From NCBI GenBank assembly GCA_002305755.1, contig DBQV01000071.1, forward strand, positions 6,869 to 31,845: a stretch of 24,977 bases of DNA, read 5' to 3'. The notes under the pieces are model-generated. The model was not told where the DNA came from and made no database searches. It saw only the letters and a list, made by a program, of their open reading frames with translations. This stretch comes from Christensenella sp. UBA1385. Its GTDB lineage: Bacteria; Bacillota; Clostridia; Christensenellales; Aristaeellaceae. Numbering within the stretch: position 1 is the stretch's first letter; the number at the start of each line of letters is the position of its first letter. Made by a program: the position numbers and the translations under genes. Shown one piece after another: positions 15,360 through 22,755 of this stretch.

Positions 15360-16841
15360 TCAGAGCAGGCTTTCGGCCAGCGAGTTGAAGGCGGAAAGGA
15401 TGGGGCCGGGGTTCACGCCGAAGTAGACGATGGCGGCGGTGAGCATCATGATGGGCACCAGCATCATCGGGCCCGGATCCGCCTTGACGGCCGCCTCGCC
15501 CTCCGGGCCCGCGCCGAAGAAGGCCGTCACGCTGGGGGGCAGCAGATAGCCCGCCGTGAGCAGGGCGGAGATCAGCAGCACCGTGGGCACCAGCCAGCTG
15601 AACACCGGCACGGGGTTGTCCATGGTGATCGCGCCCTGCGCGATGTACCACTTGGAGATGAAGCCGCCCAGCGGCGGGATGCCCACCAGCGAGATCGCGC
15701 AGATGGTGAACAGCCACATGGTGATGGGCATCCGCTTGCCCAGGCCGTGCATATCCTCCACCTTCGTGATGCCGGTCTTGAAGATGATGGCGCCCGCGCA
15801 CAGAAAGAGCGCGTCCTTGGTGAGCGCGTGGAAGACGATCTGCAGCAGCGCGCCGTCAAAGGCCGTCCTGCTCAGCAAAAAGAGGCCGCACAGCACATAG
15901 CTGACCTGCGACACGCTGGAATAGGCCAGCCGCTTTTTGAGCAGCCTGGCGCGCAGCGCCAGCATGGAGCCCATGAACACCGTCAGCGTGGCGCAGCCCA
16001 GCAGCGCCAGCTGCACCCAGGTGCCGCGGATGAAATCGGGCCCGATCACGTAGAAGATCATACGGAAGATGGTCAGCACGCCGGCCTTGGTGATCACGCC
16101 GGAGAGCACGGCCGAGGCCGGGGCCGGGGCCACGGGATGGGCGGTCGGCAGCCAGCCGTGCATGGGGAACATGCCGGCCTTGGTGCCAAAGCCGATGAGG
16201 GTGACCAGGATCACGGTCAGCATGCCCTGGGTGGAGAGCGTCATGCCCTCCTTCACCAGGCTGCCGCCCGCCACGAAGTAGGGAGAGGAGAGGTTGGGCG
16301 TCAGCATGAAGATGCCCAGCAGGCCCATCGTGGCGCCGGCGATGGAGTAGATCAGGTACTTGATGCCGGCGGCCACGGCCTCCTTGCTGCGGGTGTGCAG
16401 CACCATGGGCATGGAGATGAAGGTCATCACCTCAAAGAAGAGATACATCGTGACCATGGTGGCCGAGAGCGTCAGCGCCATCAGCGAGCCCAGCGTGAGC
16501 AGGTAGAAGGCGTAGTAGGTCTTCTCATTTTTCTCGTGCTGCATGTAGCTGAAGGAGAAAAAGCCGGAGACGGTCCACATCAGCGCCATCACCAGCGAGA
16601 ACACGCGCGAGGTGCCGTCCGACTTCAGGGCGATGGGCAGCTGCGGCGTCATGTAAAACAGGATGGCCGTGCGCTCTCCCCCCGCGGCGATCAGGGCCAT
16701 CAGCAGGCACTCCAGCACCAGCACCGCGCCCACGAAGGCGCAGCGGTTTTCCCGCCGCCTGTTGAGATAAGGCGTCCAAAGCACCGTAAAACCCGCCGCC
16801 ACCGGCAGCAGCACAGCAAGAATGAGCAGCAGACCATCCAT
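15360..16841 (-). CDS. NuoM/NuoN/MrpD-like proton-conducting membrane subunit
   Basis: A 493-residue polytopic protein of the same antiporter superfamily and the first gene of a two-gene operon. Key residues are in place: E137 in FFEVMTF, K221 in GFGTKAGMFPMH, the motif HGWLPTAHPVAPAPASAVLSG (about 228-248), K252, K303, H338 in VFHALTKDALF and K397 in FISKWY. The frame can be extended five codons to a TTG at 16856. I prefer the ATG at 16841 because GGAGG lies 9-10 bases upstream of it and overlaps the alternative start. A consensus promoter lies 66 bases upstream. Length and motifs fit NuoM/MrpD. Which complex it serves is unknown because no other subunits are next to it. Confidence 0.88.
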   Translation of the reverse strand: MDGLLLILAVLLPVAAGFTVLWTPYLNRRRENRCAFVGAVLVLECLLMALIAAGGERTAILFYMTPQLPIALKSDGTSRVFSLVMALMWTVSGFFSFSYMQHEKNEKTYYAFYLLTLGSLMALTLSATMVTMYLFFEVMTFISMPMVLHTRSKEAVAAGIKYLIYSIAGATMGLLGIFMLTPNLSSPYFVAGGSLVKEGMTLSTQGMLTVILVTLIGFGTKAGMFPMHGWLPTAHPVAPAPASAVLSGVITKAGVLTIFRMIFYVIGPDFIRGTWVQLALLGCATLTVFMGSMLALRARLLKKRLAYSSVSQVSYVLCGLFLLSRTAFDGALLQIVFHALTKDALFLCAGAIIFKTGITKVEDMHGLGKRMPITMWLFTICAISLVGIPPLGGFISKWYIAQGAITMDNPVPVFSWLVPTVLLISALLTAGYLLPPSVTAFFGAGPEGEAAVKADPGPMMLVPIMMLTAAIVYFGVNPGPILSAFNSLAESLL

Positions 16842-16906
16842 CGAGCGAACCTCCAAGCCTTCCCTATATGTCGTCGCCTTGTCCAGCGGCTATACGCAGA
16901 CAAGAT

Positions 16907-16934
16907 ATTATAGCATGGAGCGGGATAATGTCAA
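16907..16934 (-). promoter_or_regulatory. Strong promoter of the antiporter pair
   Basis: On the minus strand TTGACA (16934-16929) and TATAAT (16912-16907) are both perfect, with a 16-base spacer and TGC directly before the -10 (extended -10). This is the best promoter in the window. The leader to the ATG is about 60 bases and contains no obvious riboswitch. Confidence 0.88.
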
Positions 16935-16970
16935 AAAATGATGCGCGTTTCCCTTGCCTTCCGCTGCCGC

Positions 16971-17000
16971 TTGCAAAACCCGGGCCCCATGCATTACACT
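16971..17000 (+). promoter_or_regulatory. Promoter of the Fur/PerR-family gene
   Basis: TTGCAA at 16971-16976 and TACACT at 16995-17000 are separated by 18 bases and point to a start near 17007, ahead of the ATG at 17044. It is back-to-back with the antiporter promoter, so a regulator bound here could affect both. Confidence 0.55.
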
Positions 17001-17043
17001 GACAGGCAATCACAGCAGGCGCGGGAAAGCGGGGCAGCGAGCG

Positions 17044-17493
17044 ATGAAGGAAAGACGCAACACCAGGCAGAGGGCGATGATCCTGGAGGCCGTGCGCAAA
17101 AGCCATGCGCATCCCAGCGCAGAGCAGATCTATCTGGAGGTGCGCAGCCGCTCGCCCAGGATCAGCCGCGGCACCGTGTACCGCAACCTCAACCTGCTCA
17201 GCGAGATGGGGGAGGTCCGCCGGCTGGATATGCCGGGCGCCGAGCGCTTCGACTGGCGCAGGGAAGATCACTATCACCTGCGCTGCACGGTCTGCAACAG
17301 GGTGTGCGATGCGCCGGTCGCCTACCAGCATGCGCTGGATCAGGCCGTGACGGAAGAGACCGGCTTCAGGATCCAGGGCCACCGCATGATGTTTGAAGGC
17401 GTTTGCCCGCGCTGCGCCAAAAAGAAGCAGATACCGGCAGCCGATGGCGAGTGCCCTGCCGCCGGTGAGGAGCCGGACGGGGAAAGGGAATAG
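17044..17493 (+). CDS. Fur/PerR-family metal-dependent transcriptional regulator
   Basis: A 149-residue Fur-superfamily regulator. The N-terminal winged helix includes HPSAEQIYLEVRSRSPRISRGTVYRNLNLLSEMGEV (about 20-57), the classic recognition helix of the family. The metal/dimer domain begins with DHYHLRCTVCNRVCD and ends with CPRC, giving the two CxxC pairs of the structural zinc site. The first histidine of the common HHHH run is aspartate here. The C-terminus carries a short acidic tail. I start at the ATG at 17044, which gives the canonical length; the open frame goes back to 16954 but that extension has no family similarity. The ribosome binding site is weak. PerR-like peroxide sensing or Fur-like iron control cannot be told apart by eye. 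Confidence 0.88.
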   Translation: MKERRNTRQRAMILEAVRKSHAHPSAEQIYLEVRSRSPRISRGTVYRNLNLLSEMGEVRRLDMPGAERFDWRREDHYHLRCTVCNRVCDAPVAYQHALDQAVTEETGFRIQGHRMMFEGVCPRCAKKKQIPAADGECPAAGEEPDGERE

Positions 17494-17639
17494 GGCCTCT
17501 TCTATCCCAAACTTTCCCCTCTTAGGGCGCCTTTCCCGCCGCGCCGCCCCCTTGCTTGGCATCGATTCCCTGACCGTGTTCGGACGCGCGAACATAATTC
17601 ATCAGATAAACAATACAAACGCCAGCATAGACAATATAA

Positions 17640-17668
17640 AAAGAGGGGAGCGCGGGCTCGCCCTCTTT
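17640..17668 (-). terminator. Intrinsic terminator of the PduL gene
   Basis: Stem AAAGAGGG-GAGC (17640-17651) pairs with GCTC...CCCTCTTT (17656-17668, one bulged G). In the minus direction it is followed by TTTTTATATTG, and it lies about 20 bases after the stop of the PduL gene. Confidence 0.85.
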
Positions 17669-17688
17669 GCTTCGGCCGGAAGCGCGGA

Positions 17689-18255
17689 TTACTTGATCAG
17701 CTCTCCGTCCACGTTGCCTCTGGCGCCGGCGGCATTGGCTTCATCGGTGTCGATGTGCATGGCCAGCGCGAAATCGGGGCGCACGCGCACCACGGTGTCG
17801 CCGAAGACCAGCGAGCGGCCCTCGGTGTTCAGCTTCACGCTGACCACCTGCTTGTCTTCCACGCCGAAGCGCTCCGCATCATCGGGGCGCATGTGGATGT
17901 GGCGCTTGGCCACGATCACGCCCTCGGGGATCTCTACCTCGCCCGCGGGCCCGACCAGCTTGCAGGGGGCGGAGCCCTTGATATCGCCGCTCTCGCGCAC
18001 CGGCGGGTTGAGGCCCAGGGCGCGCGCGTCGGTCAAGGAGACCTCCACCTGCGTGGCGCTGCGCACGGGGCCGAGTATGCTCATCTTCATCTCGCCGCGG
18101 GGGCCCACGACGGTGACCTTTTCTTCGCTGGCGTACTGGCCGGGCTGGGAAAGCTCTTTTTTCACGGTCAGCTCATGGCCTGCGCCGAACAGCGCTTCCA
18201 GATGCTGCCGGGTCACATGCACGTGGCGGGCCGAAGTTTCTACCATAATGGTCAT
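17689..18255 (-). CDS. pduL: PduL-type phosphate acyltransferase (phosphotransacylase)
   Basis: A 188-residue zinc enzyme that interconverts acyl-CoA and acyl-phosphate. The two beta-barrel halves each bring a histidine pair: R-HVHVT (H11, H13) and AKRHIHM (H119, H121), with a further H167 in MHIDTDEAN. Motifs YASEEKV, ILGPVR and the G-D sequences fit the family. The N-terminus begins almost directly at the first motif, so there is no microcompartment targeting peptide, and no shell or diol-dehydratase genes are near. This suggests the housekeeping role of acetyl- or propionyl-phosphate formation, perhaps with an acetate kinase elsewhere. I choose the ATG at 18255 (GGAGG about 10 bases upstream); the frame extends 9 codons further. 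It is a single-gene transcript with its own promoter and terminator. Confidence 0.9.
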   Translation of the reverse strand: MTIMVETSARHVHVTRQHLEALFGAGHELTVKKELSQPGQYASEEKVTVVGPRGEMKMSILGPVRSATQVEVSLTDARALGLNPPVRESGDIKGSAPCKLVGPAGEVEIPEGVIVAKRHIHMRPDDAERFGVEDKQVVSVKLNTEGRSLVFGDTVVRVRPDFALAMHIDTDEANAAGARGNVDGELIK

Positions 18256-18290
18256 TGCACTTACTCCTCCGTTTGCTTTCATTGCACCTT

Positions 18291-18319
18291 ATTATATCCT
18301 TTTTGGCGGGCCGTGACAA
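18291..18319 (-). promoter_or_regulatory. Promoter of the PduL gene
   Basis: On the minus strand TTGTCA (18319-18314) and TATAAT (18296-18291) are separated by 17 bases. The start would be near 18284, about 30 bases before the chosen ATG. That makes an upstream start at 18282 unlikely, since it would leave no leader. Confidence 0.82.
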
Positions 18320-18384
18320 GAAAGGCTCCTCATGCGCGCGCGGATGGGGTATACTTTTATCATGGCGTGAGAGGAGGCAGACGG

Positions 18385-18723
18385 ATGGCCAAACTGGAAC
18401 AACATCTGCAGGGGGATTTTCAGACGCTGATCCTCGGCATCGAGGAGGGTATCCGCCGCGGCAGCGTCTCCGCGACGCTGGAGGACGCCAGCGATTACAG
18501 CGCGGGCGGCGTCCGGGTGGCGGTGCGCGTGTTTGAGCGCTATTCCTGGATGGGCTCCAACCGGGTCAGCCTGTCGGTGACCGTGGTGGGGCAGGACAGG
18601 GATCTGTACGTGTCGGCCATCACCTCGGGCGGCAGCCAGGCTGTGTTTTTCAAGGTGAACACCTTTGGCGAGGAAGCCTTTTTGAACAAGCTTCGCCAGA
18701 TTCTGGACGATTTCCGCGGATAG
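18385..18723 (+). CDS. DUF6054-family small protein
   Basis: A 112-residue cytoplasmic protein. The pattern GDFQTLILGIEEGIRRGSVSATLED-SDYS, VAVRVFERYSWMGSNRVSL and AITSGGSQAVFFKVNTFGEEAFL matches what I remember of DUF6054, a family found mainly in Clostridia and of unknown function. It has no signal peptide or membrane segment. The ATG at 18385 follows GAGGAGG by 7 bases; the same frame is open much further upstream, antisense to the PduL gene, and that part is not coding. A TATACT at 18350-18355 may be its -10 but no -35 is visible. It probably forms an operon with the hydrolase gene 17 bases downstream. Confidence 0.8.
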   Translation: MAKLEQHLQGDFQTLILGIEEGIRRGSVSATLEDASDYSAGGVRVAVRVFERYSWMGSNRVSLSVTVVGQDRDLYVSAITSGGSQAVFFKVNTFGEEAFLNKLRQILDDFRG

Positions 18724-18740
18724 GGGAGGGCGACAGGGCC

Positions 18741-19265
18741 ATGCAGAGGATGCTGATCGTGGTGGACATGCAGAACGACTTTATCGACGGCGCGCTGGGC
18801 AGCCCCGAGGCGCGGGCCATCGTGGGGCGCGTGGCCGACAAGATGAGAGGCTTTCAGGGCCGCGTCATCACCACGCGCGATACCCATGAGGCGCAGTACC
18901 TGAGCACCCAGGAGGGCCGAAAGCTGCCCGTGCCGCACTGCCTGAGGGGGACGGAGGGCTGGCGGCTGCACCCGCTCATCGAGGCACAGCGACGGGAGGA
19001 GCCCTTTGACAAGCCCGTCTTCGGCTCCGCCGCGCTGGGGCAGGCGCTGGCCGAAGAGAACGCGCGCGAGCCCATCGGGAGCATCGAGCTGGTGGGCCTG
19101 TGCACGGATATCTGCGTGATCTCAAACGCGCTGCTGCTGCGCGCCTTCCTGCCGGAGACGGAGATCATCGTGGACGCTTCCTGCTGTGCGGGCGTCAGCC
19201 CGCAGAGCCACAAAACGGCGCTGGAGGCCATGAAGGCCTGCCAGGTGAGGATAGACAATGAATAA
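18741..19265 (+). CDS. Isochorismatase-family cysteine hydrolase (nicotinamidase-like)
   Basis: A 174-residue hydrolase of the isochorismatase/nicotinamidase superfamily. The catalytic triad is visible: D9 in IVVDMQNDF, K91 in FDKPVFGS and C125 in GLCTDICVISNA. The region TTRDTHEAQYLSTQEGRKLPVPHC carries the aspartate and histidines that bind metal in nicotinamidases, so hydrolysis of nicotinamide to nicotinate for NAD salvage is possible. Its short size and the neighbours do not prove it. GGGGAGGG precedes the ATG. The gene is 17 bases after the DUF6054 gene, and its last 8 bases overlap the next gene, so the three are likely co-translated. Confidence 0.87.
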   Translation: MQRMLIVVDMQNDFIDGALGSPEARAIVGRVADKMRGFQGRVITTRDTHEAQYLSTQEGRKLPVPHCLRGTEGWRLHPLIEAQRREEPFDKPVFGSAALGQALAEENAREPIGSIELVGLCTDICVISNALLLRAFLPETEIIVDASCCAGVSPQSHKTALEAMKACQVRIDNE

Positions 19266-19890
19266 AGAATTGATCGAGTTTGACGCGGTGATCCAAAAAG
19301 TGGAGGGGATCGACGGGGCCTATGTCGAGATCCCCTTTGACGTGAAAGAGGTCTACGGCAAGGCGCGGGTGCCCGTGAGCGCCACCTTTGACGGCGAGCC
19401 CTACGAGGGGAGCCTGGTCAAAATGGGCACGCCCTGCCACATCCTGGGCATCCGCAAGGATATCCGCGCCGCCATCTCAAAGCAGCCGGGCGACAGCGTA
19501 CACGTGACGCTGCGCCCGCGCGAAAACGCCGGCCCGAAGATCGGCGACGAGGGCGTTGACGGCTACATCGCCCAGTTCCCTGCGGACAGGCAGGCGCGTA
19601 TGCAGGAGCTGCGGGCCCTTGTGCGCCGGCTGCTGCCCGAGGCCACGGAGGCCATCGCCTGGGGCATGCCCACCTTCAGGGTGAAGGGGAAAAATGTGTT
19701 TCATTTCGCCGCCGCCAAGGGCCATCTGGGCCTTTACCCCGGCGCGCTGGCCGTAGAGGGCGTGAAAGACAGCATCGAAGGCCGCTACCGCGTTACAAAG
19801 GGCAGCATCAGCCTGCCCTGGGACGAAAAGATCCCGGAGGATCTGATCCGGGAGCTGCTGGCCCTGACGCTGGCGGACGGAGTGCGCTGA
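19258..19890 (+). CDS. DUF1905-DUF1801 fusion protein
   Basis: A 210-residue cytoplasmic protein with two recognisable parts. Residues 1-90 look like DUF1905 (small beta-barrel: AYVEIPFDVKEVYGKARVPV...ILGIRKDIRAAISKQPGDSVHVTL). Residues about 100-205 look like DUF1801/YdhG (YIAQFPADRQARMQELRALVRRLLPEA, then IAWGMPTF, HFAAAKGHLGLYPG and LPWDEKIP). The fusion occurs in other bacteria, with no assigned biochemical role. DUF1801 is distantly related to iron-chaperone-like folds, but that says little here. Its ATG lies inside the hydrolase gene (8-base overlap). It ends the operon, and a candidate terminator follows 39 bases later. Confidence 0.82.
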   Translation: MNKELIEFDAVIQKVEGIDGAYVEIPFDVKEVYGKARVPVSATFDGEPYEGSLVKMGTPCHILGIRKDIRAAISKQPGDSVHVTLRPRENAGPKIGDEGVDGYIAQFPADRQARMQELRALVRRLLPEATEAIAWGMPTFRVKGKNVFHFAAAKGHLGLYPGALAVEGVKDSIEGRYRVTKGSISLPWDEKIPEDLIRELLALTLADGVR

Positions 19891-20211
19891 GCGCTGCTTG
19901 ACATACTGGTTTCACCTGCATCTTCTTTGGGCATGCGATCGCATAGCCCTTGTTTTATGTGCCTTGAAACGTCCCAAATACTACCTTTCAAAGTTTCAAT
20001 GAGATTTCATGTTGAAACCTTGGACTGGCTTTCCTGTTGCGTTTGCTGAGGGTATTTGGCTATGAGGGCAATCAGTTGTCCCGAGTTGTCAAGCCTTTTC
20101 AGATCAATGAGAAATTCTTGATGATCCATCTGATTTGGCATGGGATTTGCATGAATACCAGACAGAGGGGAATTGTTTGTGTTCCCGAATTTATACAAGG
20201 AGGAGTATTGC
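19891..20211. other. Low-GC gene-free stretch before the MBL-fold gene
   Basis: The 321 bases between the DUF1905 fusion and the MBL-fold gene are clearly AT-richer than the genes to the left (24 G+C in the row 19981-20040). They hold a candidate terminator at 19929-19957 and three copies of a 7-base motif, TTGAAAC at 19964-19970, its inverse GTTTCAA at 19993-19999 and TTGAAAC at 20012-20018, which could be an operator. No confident promoter is visible. Short open frames on both strands show no family resemblance. Confidence 0.6.
19929..19957 (+). terminator. Candidate terminator of the DUF6054 operon
   Basis: GGGC (19929-19932) and GCCC (19946-19949) enclose the perfect 12-base palindrome ATGCGATCGCAT (19933-19944). 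TTGTTTTA follows. It lies 39 bases after the DUF1905 fusion stop. Confidence 0.55.
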
Positions 20212-22731
20212 ATGAAAAAAACGCTTTGCACCCTGCTCGCTATGATGATGGTGATCTGTACTGCCGCTATGGCCGAGTCGGCGGGGGGCGCCCCAGACAT
20301 GGTCGTCAGCGAGAGCGTTTACGGCTGGGTCGTAGAAGAACCGACTGCATCCGAAGACTTGTCCAGCGTGACTGTTACCATTATCCCCGCAGGAAAGACG
20401 GAGAAGGAAACCTTTACCTCTGCCGCTGTTTACGGCAAAACCAATGAAAATATGGAAGGCATGCCTGCTGTCGATGAAGCGAATGTGGTGCTTACCCGCA
20501 TCGGCATGAAGGTGCAAAGAGACGGCAGCCTGAAATTCACGCCGGGCAGCTTTGTTGAAATCTGCAAGAATGAAAACGGCGACGTCATCGACATCCGCCG
20601 GGTCCTGCAGCCTGGGCTGTTCTTTGACACCGCCAAGTATGGTGGAGATCTGACCAAGGCCGGCAGCACCGTAAAGCATCGCGGCGTGGAGGGCACCGGG
20701 ATCATGACCGGGCTTTCCGGCAAGATGGTGGCCTCCGGCTGGGTGCTGGATAAGACCGACAAGGCGCTTACGCTGGGAGACGGCAACGAGGTGACAAATA
20801 TCTTTAACGAAACCTATGCCGTGGCGGAGGACGTTAAGGTCTATGAGATCAGTGAAGCCTATGCTTCTATCGAAAAGAGCTTTGCCGATGTTCCGGTAAC
20901 GCCGAAGACCACGGACGCAAACGGCCAGGTCAATATCTACGCTACCGCTTCTGAGGATCGGCATTTTGCGGTCGTCGTGCTGGACAGCGACTATACAGCT
21001 TACGACACGGGCGCCGCGCTGGTGGAAGAGATATACTATTTTGCTCAGCCTGTTGCCGATGTGAGCGGCACTGTAGGCTGTATCCCGGAGTCCAACCGCG
21101 TTGGCTCCGACCTGTCCGCCGCCACGCAGGGGAAACCCCAACCCGGCAATGCGCCGCACCTCACATCGGCGAATGCCTTCGTCGTCGTAGACGGCCTGAT
21201 GTGGGCGACCGGGGATATTGAGGCGTTGACCTATCTGTTCTATGGTGAGCAGGATGGACACTATACGCTGACCCGCTTTGACACCGGATGGGAGTCTTCC
21301 GGCTATCAGTACTGGAAGAACGATGAGGCCGCGCTGGCCGGCTATGGCATGGACAGCCGCGACATTACCCGCATACTGCTGAGCCATGGACATGGCGACC
21401 ACTATGGCACTTCCTTCGACCTGTGGGAAATGATCGTCCGCGGCAGAGAAGATGCCAAGCCCGCTGTGTATGAGACCTATGAGGATACCGTCGGCTACGA
21501 TAAGTACGGTTTTCCCGATACTTACGGTGCGCTGCCCAAGACGGAGTATGCGTTCCGCTCCACCATCACCAACTGGTATGAGATGGATCAGTGGCTGGAG
21601 CTTGGCGAGGGCCTTGCCTGTTATCCGACCCTGACGCCGGGTCATACTCCGGGTGTCGCTTCCAGTGTCTTCCAGGTGACCGTCGGCAAGGGCGGCATGA
21701 AGGATGCACACATGACCTTCGACCCACAGACGGGCGAGCGCACCGTGACCGATTACAAGGAGGGGGATGAGCTTTATTTCATCTACATGGGCGGTTACGG
21801 CATTAACGGCCTGCAGGATACCTCCAAGGGCTATCTCCGTCCCGCGTTTGCGGCCTCTCTGCGCTATCTGCAGTCCGTGCTGCCTTATCTGAAGACCAGT
21901 ACCGGCAATCTTGCGGACGGCATTTACAATTTGCCGCAGCATACCAACCAGTTTCCTTATATGGAGACTTACACTGTTTCCAAGCTTTATAATCAGCAGC
22001 ACGGCACCGACTATCCATTCATTCATTTCCTGCGTGAGGGTGTTGACGAGGTGGCTAACTTTGCCGAGAAACGCGCTTCCGCCATTATGTTTGAAGCGTA
22101 CGACAAGAAGTACGAGGAACTGGTCGCCCAGCAGGGCCAAAGCCCCTATGTTGAGATCGAGGATCTGTCCGTGAAGATCGATGCGACCAACGCCGATCCT
22201 ACCGTGCTGACCACCGTTGAGGAAACCGGTCCTTACAAGCATGAAGGAGGGGAAGTCACCATCCGAATCGCGGAGGACAGCGTCATTTCCGTACTTCACG
22301 GCTACGATGTATTCCTGAACAAGGGCGTGGTCGCTGAAGATGCCGGCATCATCAACTCGGCTTCCGCGGGCGGCAGCGCCAAGTCTGATTTCAACGTTGT
22401 CAAGGGCTTCCTGTTTGCGAAAGACGGCTTTGTGTATGACCCCGATGCGTGGTTTGTGCAGGTCTGTGCGCATGTGGAGGATGCTTACGATGGCAGCGTC
22501 TACAGCAATACCGGCGTGAACGAGGGCATTGAGTTCACCAGCGGCCCGGTCGAGTCCTTCCACGGCGAGGGGTGGTTTGAAATCATCCGCACCGAAGGAA
22601 TGACCCGCGCTCAGGCCGAGGAGCTGGCTGCTTCGCTGAAGGCGGGCCAGTCTTACAAGGTCACCATCAAGAAAACCGGTGATATTATCAATGCGGAGGA
22701 TGTGATGAAGACCTTCGCGCCGGCTGAGTAA
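20212..22731 (+). CDS. Large secreted metallo-beta-lactamase-fold protein
   Basis: An 839-residue exported protein. The signal peptide ends at A-M-A|ES (residue 21) with no lipobox. Residues about 25-290 form an N-terminal region I cannot place. The centre (about 310-560) is an MBL-fold hydrolase with H392-G-H394-G-D396-H397 and a further ligand H478 in TPGHTPG. The usual fourth-motif aspartate is not evident; that place reads YMGGYG. The last ~170 residues are beta-rich and unrecognised. The ATG at 20212 follows AAGGAGGAG. The gene stands alone, and its GC and codon choice differ from all neighbours (27 G+C in the row 21961-22020 against 43 in 2401-2460), which points to separate ancestry. 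The substrate is unknown; a secreted zinc hydrolase is the safest description. Confidence 0.83.
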   Translation: MKKTLCTLLAMMMVICTAAMAESAGGAPDMVVSESVYGWVVEEPTASEDLSSVTVTIIPAGKTEKETFTSAAVYGKTNENMEGMPAVDEANVVLTRIGMKVQRDGSLKFTPGSFVEICKNENGDVIDIRRVLQPGLFFDTAKYGGDLTKAGSTVKHRGVEGTGIMTGLSGKMVASGWVLDKTDKALTLGDGNEVTNIFNETYAVAEDVKVYEISEAYASIEKSFADVPVTPKTTDANGQVNIYATASEDRHFAVVVLDSDYTAYDTGAALVEEIYYFAQPVADVSGTVGCIPESNRVGSDLSAATQGKPQPGNAPHLTSANAFVVVDGLMWATGDIEALTYLFYGEQDGHYTLTRFDTGWESSGYQYWKNDEAALAGYGMDSRDITRILLSHGHGDHYGTSFDLWEMIVRGREDAKPAVYETYEDTVGYDKYGFPDTYGALPKTEYAFRSTITNWYEMDQWLELGEGLACYPTLTPGHTPGVASSVFQVTVGKGGMKDAHMTFDPQTGERTVTDYKEGDELYFIYMGGYGINGLQDTSKGYLRPAFAASLRYLQSVLPYLKTSTGNLADGIYNLPQHTNQFPYMETYTVSKLYNQQHGTDYPFIHFLREGVDEVANFAEKRASAIMFEAYDKKYEELVAQQGQSPYVEIEDLSVKIDATNADPTVLTTVEETGPYKHEGGEVTIRIAEDSVISVLHGYDVFLNKGVVAEDAGIINSASAGGSAKSDFNVVKGFLFAKDGFVYDPDAWFVQVCAHVEDAYDGSVYSNTGVNEGIEFTSGPVESFHGEGWFEIIRTEGMTRAQAEELAASLKAGQSYKVTIKKTGDIINAEDVMKTFAPAE

Positions 22732-22755
22732 CTCGCACTGTTTATTTTCAAAATC

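Noticed and set aside
13248..16841. DabA/DabB-type inorganic carbon pump
   Set aside because: DabB is an antiporter-like subunit, but its large zinc-binding partner DabA is not encoded here. Instead there are two antiporter-like subunits.
16842..16856. TTG at 16856 as start of the NuoM-like gene
   Set aside because: It overlaps the GGAGG that serves the ATG at 16841.
13170..16913. 1247-codon open frame on the plus strand
   Set aside because: It lies antisense to the two antiporter-like genes, which show all family motifs and a consensus promoter. The long frame has low-complexity H/Q/R/G-rich translation, a by-product of high GC.
20007..20300. 97-codon minus-strand frame over the MBL-fold leader
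   Set aside because: There is no family resemblance, and it overlaps the start of the MBL-fold gene and its ribosome binding site. It could be a remnant but I cannot support it.
20191..22563. 790-codon open frame on the minus strand antisense to the MBL-fold gene
   Set aside because: There is no signal, motif or ribosome binding site. The plus-strand gene has a signal peptide, zinc motifs and a strong Shine-Dalgarno.
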